The notes under the pieces: generated by a model
Seen by the model: the letters and a program-made list of their open reading frames with translations, nothing else
The model's database searches: none
Told to the model about the DNA's origin: nothing
NCBI GenBank assembly: GCA_027669525.1
Contig: JAQEDJ010000033.1
Coordinates: forward strand, 1-26,508
Source: Coriobacteriaceae bacterium AM48-5
Lineage (GTDB): Bacteria > Actinomycetota > Coriobacteriia > Coriobacteriales > Coriobacteriaceae
Length of the DNA: 26,508 nucleotides
Direction of reading: 5' to 3'
Shown here: in pieces, positions 18,931-26,508 of the stretch
Layout of the letters: the number at the start of each line of letters is the position of its first letter
How positions within the stretch are numbered: position 1 is the stretch's first letter
Translations under genes and position numbers: made by a program

Positions 18931-19026
18931 TCCCTCCCAGCGCACTCCGCAGGACGCAAGAAGCCTCGCCGCACGAAGTGCGCAGCGAGGGCTTCTTGCA
19001 TGTCCGAGGACGCGCCGGGAGGGAAC
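18931..19026. repeat. 97-bp palindromic repeat, copy B (96 bp here)
   Basis: It differs from copy A at about four positions and one missing C. The 12-nt internal loops ACTCCGCAGGAC and ATGTCCGAGGAC and the CGCAC-GAA-GTGCG tip are kept. The flanks outside the shared part differ from copy A but are again complementary (GAGAGCAAGT with ACTTGCTCTC), extending the hairpin to about 18914-19040. Confidence 0.9.
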
Positions 19027-19055
19027 TTGCTCTCCGCCCGGACGGGTAAGACAAA

Positions 19056-20108
19056 TTACGCGACGGTGTAAACCCAGTCGTGCTTATCCTCGATAGCACC
19101 AGACTGGATACCAGTCAGGGTCTCGCGGAGCTTCTTCATCACAGGGCCGATCTCGGTGTAGCCAGCCGGGAAGGTAACAGTCTCGTCGGCGCCGTAAACC
19201 TTGTTGTCGATCTCGCCAACCGGGGAGATGACGGCAGCAGTGCCGCACAGGCCGCACTCGACAAAGGTACCGGCCTTGACCTCAGCCCACTCGACGGGAC
19301 GCTGGTCAACGGTCATGCCCAGGTCCTCAGCGACCTGAACGAGCGAACGACGCGTGATGGAGGGAAGAATGGAGTCGGTGTGCGACTGCGGAACGACGAG
19401 CGTGCCGTCCTCCTTCACGAACAGGACGTTGGCGCCACCGGTCTCCTCGACATAGGTGCGGGACTCGGAGTCGAGATACAGGTTCTCGGCATAGCCCTCG
19501 CGGTGAGCCTCCATCGTGGGCTTCAGGGACATGGCGTAGTTGAGGCCAGCCTTGATGTTGCCAGTGCCGTGCGGTGCGGCGCGGTCGTACTCGGAAACGC
19601 GCAGCTTGACAGGCTTGAGGCCACCCTTAAAGTACGGACCGACCGGGGTCACGAGAATGCGGAACGTGTACTCAGGAGCGGGAGCCACGCCAATCACGTC
19701 ACCGGAGCCGATCATAAACGGACGCACATACAGGGTTGCGCCAGAACCGAAGGGCGGAACCCATGCGGCGTTGGCAGAGACGACCTGCTTGACGGCTTCG
19801 ACAAACTTGTCCTTGGGGAACGGGGGCATCTCCAGACGCTGGGCGGAGTTGTACATACGCTCGGCGTTCATATCGGGACGGAAGCAGACGATGCTGCCAT
19901 CCTCGGCGGTGTAGGCTTTCAGGCCCTCAAAGACCTCCTGGCAGTAGTGGAAGATGCCGCCGCACTCGGAGACGTGCATGGTGTGGTCGGTGGTCAGGCC
20001 GCCCTCGTCCCACTCGCCGTCCTTCCAATGGGCCTCGTAGCTGTAATCGGTCTTCATGTAGCTAAAGCCGAGGCTACCCCAATCGATATCCTTCTTCTCG
20101 ACAGTCAT
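19056..20108 (-). CDS. ilvE: Branched-chain amino acid aminotransferase
   Basis: A PLP enzyme that interconverts Leu, Ile and Val with their 2-keto acids using glutamate/2-oxoglutarate. It is 350 residues, normal for the longer (eukaryote/actinobacterial-like) class IV form. FHYCQEVFEGLKAY is residues 53-66; the PLP lysine is Lys186 in HGTGNIKAGLNYA; EETGGANVLFV and GLCGTAAVISPV are the cofactor-phosphate and substrate loops. The start MTVEKKD at 20106-20108 has AAGGAGCG upstream; longer in-frame starts encode Arg/Cys-rich, unlikely sequence. It is a single-gene unit with a long leader and a strong terminator. No T-box or leader peptide rich in branched-chain codons is seen. Confidence 0.95.
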   Translation of the reverse strand: MTVEKKDIDWGSLGFSYMKTDYSYEAHWKDGEWDEGGLTTDHTMHVSECGGIFHYCQEVFEGLKAYTAEDGSIVCFRPDMNAERMYNSAQRLEMPPFPKDKFVEAVKQVVSANAAWVPPFGSGATLYVRPFMIGSGDVIGVAPAPEYTFRILVTPVGPYFKGGLKPVKLRVSEYDRAAPHGTGNIKAGLNYAMSLKPTMEAHREGYAENLYLDSESRTYVEETGGANVLFVKEDGTLVVPQSHTDSILPSITRRSLVQVAEDLGMTVDQRPVEWAEVKAGTFVECGLCGTAAVISPVGEIDNKVYGADETVTFPAGYTEIGPVMKKLRETLTGIQSGAIEDKHDWVYTVA

Positions 20109-20261
20109 ATGTCGCTCCTTACATACACGGTTGCATACTCGCGAACCCGCACGCAAGGACCGAAGCCGGCCGCGTCGCAACGTCGCATACCCGGAGCGTA
20201 GAGCCGGGCAGGACACGCGGGCAGCATCAAAGCCGATGGCGCGTCGATTCGCATGCAGGTG

Positions 20262-20288
20262 ATTGTACTCCCCGCACGCCTTAGACAA
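20262..20288 (-). promoter_or_regulatory. Possible ilvE promoter
   Basis: TTGTCT (20283-20288) and TACAAT (20262-20267) on the minus strand, 15 bp apart, which is shorter than ideal. This gives a leader of about 150 nt with GC-rich inverted repeats. Confidence 0.35.
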
Positions 20289-20335
20289 AACGATTTTCTT
20301 TAACTAAGTAAAGTATTTTCATTTGCCTTCTACAC

Positions 20336-20369
20336 AAAAGGCCCGCCATCGAATCCGATGACGAGCCTT
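20336..20369 (-). terminator. Intrinsic terminator of the DedA gene
   Basis: On the minus strand the stem around CATCG-GATT-CGATG continues through AAGGC/GCCTT with small mismatches, and is followed by TTTTGT. It lies about 30 bp after the DedA stop. Confidence 0.75.
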
Positions 20370-20397
20370 GGAATTAACGTCCGTAAACAAGCTCGGA

Positions 20398-21045
20398 CTA
20401 GGCGTTCTTTTTACCGAGCTTAGCCTTAACCAGACCGACCACGGTCGGGATGATCGACACGGCGACAATGCCCACGATCAGCAGCTCAAAGTGCTCCTGC
20501 ACAAACGGAATGCCACCAAAGAAGTAACCAAGCAGCGTAAAGACCGTCGACCAGGTAATGCCACCCAGCACGTTAAAGATGACAAAGTTGCGCCAGTGCA
20601 TACCGCCCATGCCGGCGATAAAAGGCACAAAGGTGCGGATGAACGGGAAGAAGCGACCGAGGAAGATGGCCAGATGGCCCCACTTATCCAGGAAATCCTC
20701 GGACTTTTTGATACGCTCGGGCGTCATGGCCTTTACCTTGCCCGAGGCGATGATCTTGCGGCCAAAGAAGTGGCCGATCATAAAGTTGCACTGATCGCCC
20801 AGGATGGCTGCGGCCCATGCGGTGGCCAGAAGCGCCACGATGTTAAAGCCGCCGTTATGGGCAAAGAAGCCCGAGGCAAACAGCAGCGAGTCGCCGGGAA
20901 GGAACGGGAAGAACACCACGCCCGTCTCGATAAAGATGATCAGGAACACGCAGCCGTAGGCCATGAGCGGGCCGGCGGCGATCCAGCTGGCGATCGCAGT
21001 GCGCGGATCCTTAAGCAGCTCGGCGATAAAATTGATGAAACCCAT
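20398..21045 (-). CDS. DedA family (SNARE-associated) membrane protein
   Basis: A 215-residue integral membrane protein. DedA proteins are proposed to be flippases or transporters for undecaprenyl phosphate or phospholipids. The first signature IETGVVFFPFLPGDSLLFASG includes the conserved acidic residue and the re-entrant hairpin. The second, FLGRFFPFIRTFVPFIAGMGGM, carries the two family arginines. About five hydrophobic segments are visible. The start MGFINFI at 21043-21045 has GAGAGG upstream; the longer frame start has no site. Single-gene unit, divergent from cysE. Confidence 0.93.
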   Translation of the reverse strand: MGFINFIAELLKDPRTAIASWIAAGPLMAYGCVFLIIFIETGVVFFPFLPGDSLLFASGFFAHNGGFNIVALLATAWAAAILGDQCNFMIGHFFGRKIIASGKVKAMTPERIKKSEDFLDKWGHLAIFLGRFFPFIRTFVPFIAGMGGMHWRNFVIFNVLGGITWSTVFTLLGYFFGGIPFVQEHFELLIVGIVAVSIIPTVVGLVKAKLGKKNA

Positions 21046-21268
21046 GAAGTAAAACCTCTCAGTTGTGGGCGCGGACACGTCCAAGTTGACCAGTATACGG
21101 TTGCGGCGCGAGCACGGGCCAAACCCCTCAAAAGTCTTACTTCATTACCAGCAAGTTTGCATAACTGACACCTGTCGCGCAAAGCCGCCAAGATTACCCT
21201 TCCTAATCCCTAGCGAATCGCTATACTTTATTGAATCGCATTGTCACGGCGCTAAGGGAGGGCGGCCG

Positions 21269-21973
21269 GTGAGCTTTATCAACACCATTCGCGAGGACAT
21301 CAAGACCGTCCAGGCGCAGGACCCTGCCGCGCAAAATGGCCTGGTCATCTTCCTGTCCTACCCCGGCCTGCACGCCAAGTGGAATCATGTACCCGAGCAC
21401 TGGCTGTGGGAACACGGCCATCGATCGCTTGCCCGCGTGCTCTCGCAGTTAACCCGCCACATCACCGGCGTCGAGATTCATCCCGCCGCGCAGATCGGCA
21501 AGCGCTTCTTTATCGACCACGCCATGGGCGTCGTTATTGGCGAGACTACCATCGTGGGCGACAACTGCGTGCTCTACCAGGGCGTCACGCTTGGCGGCAC
21601 CGGCAACGAGACCGGCAAACGCCACCCCACCCTGGGCAACAACGTCACCGTGGGAACGGGCGCCAAGGTGCTTGGCAACATCCACATCGGCAACAACGTC
21701 AAGATCGGCGGCAACTCGGTCGTCGTCAAGGACGTGCCCGACAACTGCACCGTCGTGGGCGTGCCCGGGCGCATCATCAAGCGCAACGGCTGCCGCGTGT
21801 TCGAGGAGAGCTTCGACGCCAAGCAGCATCGCGAGTACATGCCCGACGATGCCGCCGAGCAGAGCGCCCTCAACCGTCAGGGCATCACCGAAAACGCCCG
21901 TCGCGTCAAGGAACTCGAGCAAGAGGTGGCCGAGCTCAAAGCCCTCGTCGCCAAGCTCGTAGACGAGCGCTAG
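21269..21973 (+). CDS. cysE: Serine O-acetyltransferase
   Basis: Makes O-acetylserine from serine and acetyl-CoA, the first step of cysteine synthesis. The 234-residue protein is of the short EpsC/CysE type. A helical N-terminal part ([20 protein letters not shown]) is followed by the left-handed beta-helix of hexapeptide repeats with [23 protein letters not shown], the GVTLGGTG loop, [20 protein letters not shown] and [18 protein letters not shown]-terminal coiled coil ([21 protein letters not shown]) of about 25 residues is extra. The GTG start at 21269 is chosen because of GGGAGG 8 nt upstream and the domain start. No cysK is adjacent. Confidence 0.92.
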   Translation: MSFINTIREDIKTVQAQDPAAQNGLVIFLSYPGLHAKWNHVPEHWLWEHGHRSLARVLSQLTRHITGVEIHPAAQIGKRFFIDHAMGVVIGETTIVGDNCVLYQGVTLGGTGNETGKRHPTLGNNVTVGTGAKVLGNIHIGNNVKIGGNSVVVKDVPDNCTVVGVPGRIIKRNGCRVFEESFDAKQHREYMPDDAAEQSALNRQGITENARRVKELEQEVAELKALVAKLVDER

Positions 21974-22009
21974 GGCCGCGGGCAACCGCCACAGCATGAA
22001 CGCCAACAC

Positions 22010-22051
22010 AAAAGGCGCGCCAGGGAATCCGCTCCCGGCGCGCCTTCTTTT
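22010..22051. terminator. Bidirectional terminator between cysE and ABC exporter pair 2
   Basis: GGCGCGCC at 22014-22021 and again at 22037-22044 (self-complementary) pair, with an inner GGGA/TCCC. AAAA precedes it and TTCTTTT follows, so it can serve both cysE (+) and the exporter operon (-). Confidence 0.85.
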
Positions 22052-22084
22052 CGATGTGACATGCGGGACTGACCCTTTGTCACC

Positions 22085-24085
22085 TTATGCGAACTGGCTT
22101 AGGTAGAGGTCGGCATAAGCGCCCTCGGCAGCCAGCAGCTCCTTGTGCGTACCCTGCTCGATGATATTGCCGTGATCCATGACCAGGATGAGGTCGGCAT
22201 CGACGATCGTCGACAGACGGTGCGCGATCACAAAGCTCGTGCGCCCGCGCATGAGCGCATCCATAGCACGGCCGATGGCGAGCTCGGTGCGCGTGTCCAC
22301 GCTCGACGTCGCCTCGTCCAGGATGAGGATCGCCGGGTTGTTGAGCAGCACGCGCGCGATGGTCAGCAGCTGACGTTGGCCCTGGCTGATGCTCTCGGCA
22401 TCGTTAGCCACACGCGTGTCGTAGCCCTGCGGCATAGTGCGCACAAAGAAGTCGACCCGTGCGGCACGTGCGGCCGCGACAATCTCCTCGCGCGTCGCCT
22501 CGGGACAGCCGTAGGCGATGTTCTCGGCAATGGTGCCATCAAATAGCCAAGCGTCCTGCAACACCATGCCAAACTGCTGGCGTAGCTCGCCGCGGTTCAT
22601 GCGGCTCGTGTCCACGCCGTCGAGGGTAATGCGGCCGCCGTCGATCTCGTAAAAGCGCATGAGCAGGTTGATGAGCGTGGTCTTACCCGCGCCCGTGGTT
22701 CCCACCACGGCGATCTTCTGACCGGGCTCGGCGGTAAACGACACGTCTCGCATAAGCGGCTTGTCGGGCGAATAGCCAAAGCGCACATGCTCAAAAGCGA
22801 TGCGGCCCTCCACCTTGCCCGGCAGCTTGGCGGCGGCCACCGGCAACGGATCGGCCTCCATCTCGGGCTCGTCGAGCAGGTCGAACACACGCTCTGCGCT
22901 CGCCAGCGCACTCTGCAGCGAGTTAAAGGTAAACGACAGCTCCGTCATGGGCTCGGACGCCTCGTAGATAAACTGGAGGAACGCCTGGAACACGCCGACG
23001 GTCATATGCCCGGCAACCAGCATGCTGCAGCCCACCAGCGCGATCACGATCTGCGCCAAACGGCCGATAAAGCGCACCGCGGGCCGACGGCGTTAATCAT
23101 AAAGTCGGCTTGGTGCTCACGCGCGCCAGCTCCTTCGAAGCCTCGTGTACCTCGGCAGAGCTCTGGCGCTCGCGGTTAAACGCACGGATCACCAGACGGC
23201 CCGAGTAGCCCTCCTCGACCGCGCTCGTAATCTTGGACACCCACTCCTGGCGCTCGCCCGTCACATCGTGCGTGCGGCGCGACACGACCTTCGTCACCAG
23301 CAGCGAAAGCGCCGTAAAGAAAAAAAAGACGAGCGTGAGCGGCACGCTAAACACGAACATCACGCTCACGGCGCCCACCACGGTACCGATCGACACCAGC
23401 AACTGCAGCAAGCCGCGTTGCATGCTCTCGGACATCTTGTCCAAGTCGTTGGTCGCACGGCTGACGACCTCGCCGGGACGATGCGCGTCAAAGTAGGCAA
23501 GCGGCAGACGGTTGAGCTTTTGTGCGATGCGGTTGCGCAGGCGCAGGTTGAGGCGCTCGGCAACGCTCGACATCAAAAAGCTCTGGAGTGCGTAGAACGA
23601 GGCGGCGGCGGTCCAGATCATAAAGTAGATAAAGATGGTCCTGCCGCAGTTCTCCCAGGTAATGCTGAAGGTAGTGTTGTTGGCAAACGCCAGCTTCATG
23701 TGCCCCCACAGCTCATCGATCACGCGGGCGCTGTAAGCCGGCGCCGCGGTGTTAAAGATGGCATAGAACACGATGCTCGCGAACACGATATAGAAGCGCC
23801 AATGGTCGCCGGCGGCCTCGCTCCACAGGCGGCGCACCGTCGCCCAGGTGTCGCGGGGCGTCTCGTCCTCGTCCTCGTCGTCAACGTCGCGCATGCGCTC
23901 CGCCTCGGCGCGGGCGCGCTCGTCCTCGGCGCGCTCGTTTTCCTCGTAGATGCCTGGCGGCGAGCCTCGCGCTCCGCCGCTGCCTTGGCGTTTTCGTCCA
24001 GGTCGGACGTGGCGCCCGTCTCCTCGACTGTCTCTGCAGCCGCGACGTCATCGGCGATGCCTTGCTTCTTGAGCTCCTCGGTCAT
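22085..24085 (-). CDS. ABC exporter subunit B of pair 2 (three frameshifts)
   Basis: About 667 residues after repair of single-base losses near 23951, 23109 and 23082; the last two restore [23 protein letters not shown] in the middle of the membrane domain. It starts with an unusual hydrophilic, strongly acidic extension of about 80 residues (MTEELKKQG to [13 protein letters not shown]), then six membrane helices, then the ATPase: Walker [13 protein letters not shown], signature ISQGQRQL, Walker [14 protein letters not shown] with the catalytic Glu, H-loop VIAHRLST. The start at 24083-24085 has GGGAGG inside the end of the partner gene, 1 nt after its stop, so translation is coupled. Catalytically canonical half of a heterodimeric exporter. 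Substrate unknown. Confidence 0.85.
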
Positions 24086-24086
24086 G

Positions 24087-25822
24087 CTACTCACCTCCCT
24101 TCATCTGCGATTCCGCGATAGCGCGGTACACCTCACAGGTTTTCATGAGCTCGTCGTGCGTGCCTAGGCCCACGACCTCACCGTCCTTGAGCACCACAAT
24201 CTGATCGGCATGCAAAATAGTCGAGATGCGCTGGGCGATGATGAGCACCGCGGCATCGCGCGTCTCGTCCTGTAGCGCATGGCGCAGTGCCGCATCGGTC
24301 TTAAAGTCCAGGGCCGAAAAACTGTCGTCGAAGATATACAGATCAGCGTGCTTCATGAGTGCGCGGGCAATCGCCAGGCGCTGGCGCTGACCACCCGAGA
24401 AGTTCGTGCCGCCCTGGGCCACCGGCGTATCGAGCCCCTGGGGCTGGTCGAGCACAAAGGTGCTCTGGGCAACCTCCAGTGCATGGAGCATGTCAGCCTC
24501 GGTCGCGCCCTCGTTGCCAAAGCGCAGGTTGCTCGCCACCGTACCCGAGAACAGCCATGCCTTCTGCGGCACATAGGCGATACGCCCGCGGATATCGTCT
24601 TGCGAAAGGTCGCGCAGATCGACGCCGTTTAGGCGAATGGTGCCCTTCGTGGCATCGTGGAAGCGAAGCAAGAGCTTGGCCACCGTTGACTTGCCCGAGC
24701 CCGTCGAGCCACGATCGCGGTCGTCTGTCCACGGCGGCAGGCAAAACTCAGGTTGCACAGGGTGTCCTCGTCGGCATCGTCAAAACGGAATGACATATGG
24801 TCGAACACGGCCACCGCGCCGGCTCCATCTGCGGACTCGGGCGCCCCGTCGCCCAGCGTAGCCTTGCCGTCCACGATGCTCGGCTCGATTTCGAGCACCT
24901 GCTGCGCACGGTTGAGGCACGCCGCGGCGCGCGGAAGCGTCAGCACCACCATCTGCGCCATCATCACAAAGAACAGGATCAGGATCGCGTACTCCAACAC
25001 GGCCGAGATGCTGCCGATTTGCATGGCATGGACGCCCACGCGGTTGCCGCCCACCCACAGCACCGCCACCTCGGCGATATTCATCAAAAAGAAGCTGGAG
25101 CTGTCGAGACCCACAAACAGGTGGTTGACCTTGATGGCATTGGCTGCGTAATCGCTAAACACCTCGTCCAGGCGCTGCTCCTCGTGGCGCTCCTTGTTAA
25201 ATGCGCGGATGACGCGCACGCCCACGATGTTCTCGCGCAGCACCACGTTCATGCGGTCGATAAAGCTCTGCAGGCGCATAAAGATCGGCGCGGCGTTGGC
25301 AACGGTAAAGACCGCCGCCACCAGCACGATCGCAACGACCACGCCCAGCAGCGTGCCCATGGCAGGATCGATAAACCAGGCAAAGATGATGCCCGCCACG
25401 GCCAAGAACGGTACCGGTAACACCAGCTGAATCGTCTGCAGGATCGCTTGCTGGATCACGTTGATGTCGTTGAGAGAGCGCGTGATCATCGAACCCGTAC
25501 CAAAGCGCTCAAAGTCGCTGGCGGACAGCTCGAGCGACTTATCGTAGACGGCGTTGCGAATGTCGCAGGCCACATTGGCCGCCAGACGGGCCGAAAGATA
25601 GCAGCCCAGCACCGCGCCGCCACTGGCCATGCCGGTCGCGATGAGCATATACACGCCGTTGCGCAAGATGTAGTCGATATCACCCGTCGTGATACCAGTA
25701 TTGACCATATTCGCCAACATTGTAGGCACCAGCAGCGTGCCGACGTTATCTATCAGCAGTACAAACAGCGTCACCGCAATCAGCCCGCGATACGGCCTCA
25801 TAAATCTCATTAAGAGTCGCAT
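24087..25822 (-). CDS. ABC exporter subunit A of pair 2 (one frameshift)
   Basis: About 578 residues. The membrane domain begins [20 protein letters not shown]. The ATPase Walker A reads [12 protein letters not shown] once one G is restored near 24709. Signature is NFSGGQRQR. Walker B is [12 protein letters not shown], with Asp in place of the catalytic Glu, the degenerate site of a heterodimer. The order (degenerate subunit first, canonical second) is the same as in pair 1. The ATG at 25822 overlaps by 13 bp the stop of the upstream Tet/MarR chimera, so the exporter is translationally coupled to it and transcribed from the tet-type promoter. MarR-controlled exporters of this kind often pump drugs or toxic compounds; the substrate is not known. 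Confidence 0.85.
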
Positions 25823-26052
25823 GTCTCCCCTTCGCCCTTGTCGTCAGCCTCGTTCTCGGCGGCCACTTGCCGTTTAAATGCCTCGCACTCTTCGTTAAGA
25901 ACATGGGAGAACTTACCGACCAAGCGCATGATCTCGCGCTGTTCCCACGGCTCGAGCGCCTCGAATGCTCCGCTGGTATATAACAGGCTCTCCGTCAAGG
26001 TCGTCTTACCTGCGTCTACATGAGCAAGAATGCCAATATTGATGATTTTCAT
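25810..26052 (-). CDS. Chimeric ORF: Tet(W)-type N-terminus joined to MarR-like C-terminus
   Basis: An 80-residue open frame. Residues 1-29 ([20 protein letters not shown] then ESLLYTSGA) are the start of a ribosomal-protection tetracycline resistance protein, including the GTPase G1 loop AHVDAGKTT. At residue 30 (about 25965) it changes to [20 protein letters not shown] and ends in a charged tail, which looks like the last helices of a MarR-type regulator, the usual neighbour of such exporters. The rest of the tet gene (about 610 residues) and the DNA-binding part of the regulator are missing. GGAGG lies upstream of the ATG at 26050-26052. The protein is unlikely to give resistance or to bind DNA. 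Tet origin is very clear; the MarR origin is inferred from sequence style and position. Confidence 0.8.
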   Translation of the reverse strand: MKIINIGILAHVDAGKTTLTESLLYTSGAFEALEPWEQREIMRLVGKFSHVLNEECEAFKRQVAAENEADDKGEGETCDS

Positions 26053-26138
26053 ATGATTGTCCTCCATACAAGGCCCAGAAGGGCGCAAAAATCCCCAGCG
26101 ACAAATACTTTTACCGCTGGGGATGATAGGTAGGACAC
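26049..26138 (-). CDS. In-frame upstream leader of the tet region
   Basis: On the minus strand an ATG at about 26138-26140 opens [17 protein letters not shown] and reads on through [10 protein letters not shown] in frame into the Tet start codon. This sequence accompanies tet(W/O/M)-type genes and spans the attenuator hairpin at 26093-26122. Whether it is translated is uncertain. Confidence 0.35.
   Translation of the reverse strand: MSYLSSPAVKVFVAGDFCALLGLVWRTII
26087..26122 (-). terminator. Attenuator hairpin in the tet-type leader
   Basis: CCCCAGCG and CGCTGGGG (26115-26122 and 26093-26100) form a perfect 8-bp stem with a 14-nt loop, followed on the minus strand by five T (26087-26091). 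It sits about 40 bp before the Tet start codon, where these genes carry their known transcription-attenuation hairpin. Confidence 0.75.
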
Positions 26139-26199
26139 ACATGAAAACTGCGGCCAAGGCTGGCCGTTGTCTATCACGATATGAAATGAAAAGGCAAAA

Positions 26200-26322
26200 G
26201 TATTCTTAAATTGGGTACAAAAACCAAGCCCTCTCCTTGAGGACGTTTGTCTTTGTTCCCATTATCAAATTTTATTTAAGAATACCTTGCCGCATATTGA
26301 TAAACTCCTTTGCTTGGTTTTT
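26200..26322 (-). promoter_or_regulatory. Leader with two mutually exclusive long-range pairings
   Basis: In transcript order: segment 26322-26312 can pair with 26229-26219 (11 bp, AAAAACCAAGC with GCTTGGTTTTT). Segment 26285-26274 can pair with 26211-26200 (12 bp, GTATTCTTAAAT with ATTTAAGAATAC). The pairings interleave as 1-2-1'-2', so both cannot form as simple hairpins at once, as in an attenuation switch. The second segment overlaps the end of the leader peptide gene, and T runs follow both 3' arms. Confidence 0.65.
26272..26295 (-). CDS. Tet leader peptide MRQGILK
   Basis: Seven codons and a stop, with AAAGGAG about 8 nt before the ATG. It lies between the promoter and the attenuating structures, and its 3' end forms one strand of the switch. 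It is the position of the short leader ORF used in attenuation control of tet(M)-type genes. The frame is also open upstream to the window edge, with an ATG at 26416-26418. Confidence 0.55.
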   Translation of the reverse strand: MRQGILK

Positions 26323-26325
26323 TAT

Positions 26326-26354
26326 AGTATAGCATATCAAATTCCCAAAAGCAA
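26326..26354 (-). promoter_or_regulatory. tet-type promoter
   Basis: TTGCTT (26349-26354) and TATACT (26326-26331) on the minus strand with exactly 17 bp between. AT-rich surroundings differ sharply from the GC-rich flanks. It reads through the leader into the chimera and ABC exporter pair 2; no terminator other than the attenuators lies between. Confidence 0.8.
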
Positions 26355-26425
26355 CCCTGTTAAGATAAATTTTTTCTGTCACTGCACCTCCGAGTTTTGC
26401 CTTGATTCTCATTTTCATTGCAACA

Positions 26426-26467
26426 GCCTCAGGACTCAGCGCAACGCGTTGCGCTGAGTCCTGAGGC
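26426..26467. repeat. 42-bp perfect palindrome
   Basis: GCCTCAGGACTCAGCGCAAC and its exact reverse complement meet at CG in the centre (26446/26447) with no loop. It marks the change from the AT-rich tet control region to GC-rich sequence at the right edge, and could be an element end or a hairpin-forming site. Beyond it (26468-26508) nothing is recognised. Confidence 0.85.
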
Positions 26468-26508
26468 GCGAATCCGGGTAGGCAACCCCAGAGGGGCCGG
26501 AATCCCCC

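Noticed and set aside
19080..20201. 373-codon open frame on the plus strand opposite ilvE
   Set aside because: Antisense shadow of a clearly recognised enzyme, without a ribosome site or known motif.
20109..20288. T-box or branched-chain leader peptide upstream of ilvE
   Set aside because: No T-box consensus and no Leu/Ile/Val-rich small frame; the in-frame extension is Arg/Cys-rich.
25810..26052. A functional tetracycline-resistance gene
   Set aside because: Only 29 codons of the Tet protein remain; the rest of the GTPase and all later domains are absent.

Overview
The window is a stretch of GC-rich bacterial chromosome. The gene content and style (heterodimeric ABC exporter pairs, a PTS/GH4 sugar operon, small 4.5S-type SRP RNA, many long intergenic palindromes) suggest a gut actinobacterium of the Coriobacteriia, most like Collinsella. 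That assignment rests on general resemblance, not on a marker gene. A recurring feature must be kept in mind throughout: at least eleven single-base frameshifts interrupt otherwise complete, well-conserved proteins. Almost all are explained by loss of one G or C from a short run, so most of these genes are probably intact in the organism and broken only in this assembly.

Layout, left to right. 1-2004 (+): 3' part of an LTA-synthase-like membrane sulfatase. 2312-6680 (-): a sugar operon, read from the right as GH4 6-phospho-alpha-glucosidase, PTS EIIBC, then a serine beta-lactamase-family hydrolase. A divergent GntR/UTRA regulator lies at 6869-7608 (+), with two identical TGTCTAGACA palindromes between them. 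7609-8029 carries a 62-bp-period tandem repeat and a terminator. 8030-8587 (-): flavodoxin-like protein. 8709-12422 (-): first heterodimeric ABC exporter. 12423-13070: a long hairpin element, the SRP RNA (-) and a 24-bp-arm palindrome. 13071-14846 (-): one reading frame fusing a TadA-type tRNA adenosine deaminase to a glycerate kinase. Then come tRNA-Ser(UGA), a TetR-type regulator (-) and lemA (+).

16408-18511 (-) is a decayed defence island: a ribbon-helix-helix-like small protein, a DUF1016/YhcG-type PDDEXK nuclease, and an hsdR gene that has lost its helicase core and ends inside a 97-bp palindromic repeat. A second copy of that repeat lies at 18931-19026, in the 3' region of ilvE (19056-20108, -). 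A DedA membrane protein (-) and a serine acetyltransferase (+) follow.

22085-25822 (-) is a second heterodimeric ABC exporter. Directly upstream, the 5' end of a tet(W)-type ribosomal-protection gene (promoter, attenuating leader and first 29 codons) is joined in frame to the last ~51 codons of what looks like a MarR-type regulator, whose stop overlaps the exporter start. The resistance-gene control region therefore now sits in front of an efflux pump whose presumed repressor has lost its DNA-binding part. This is the most striking feature of the window. A 42-bp perfect palindrome lies close to the right edge.
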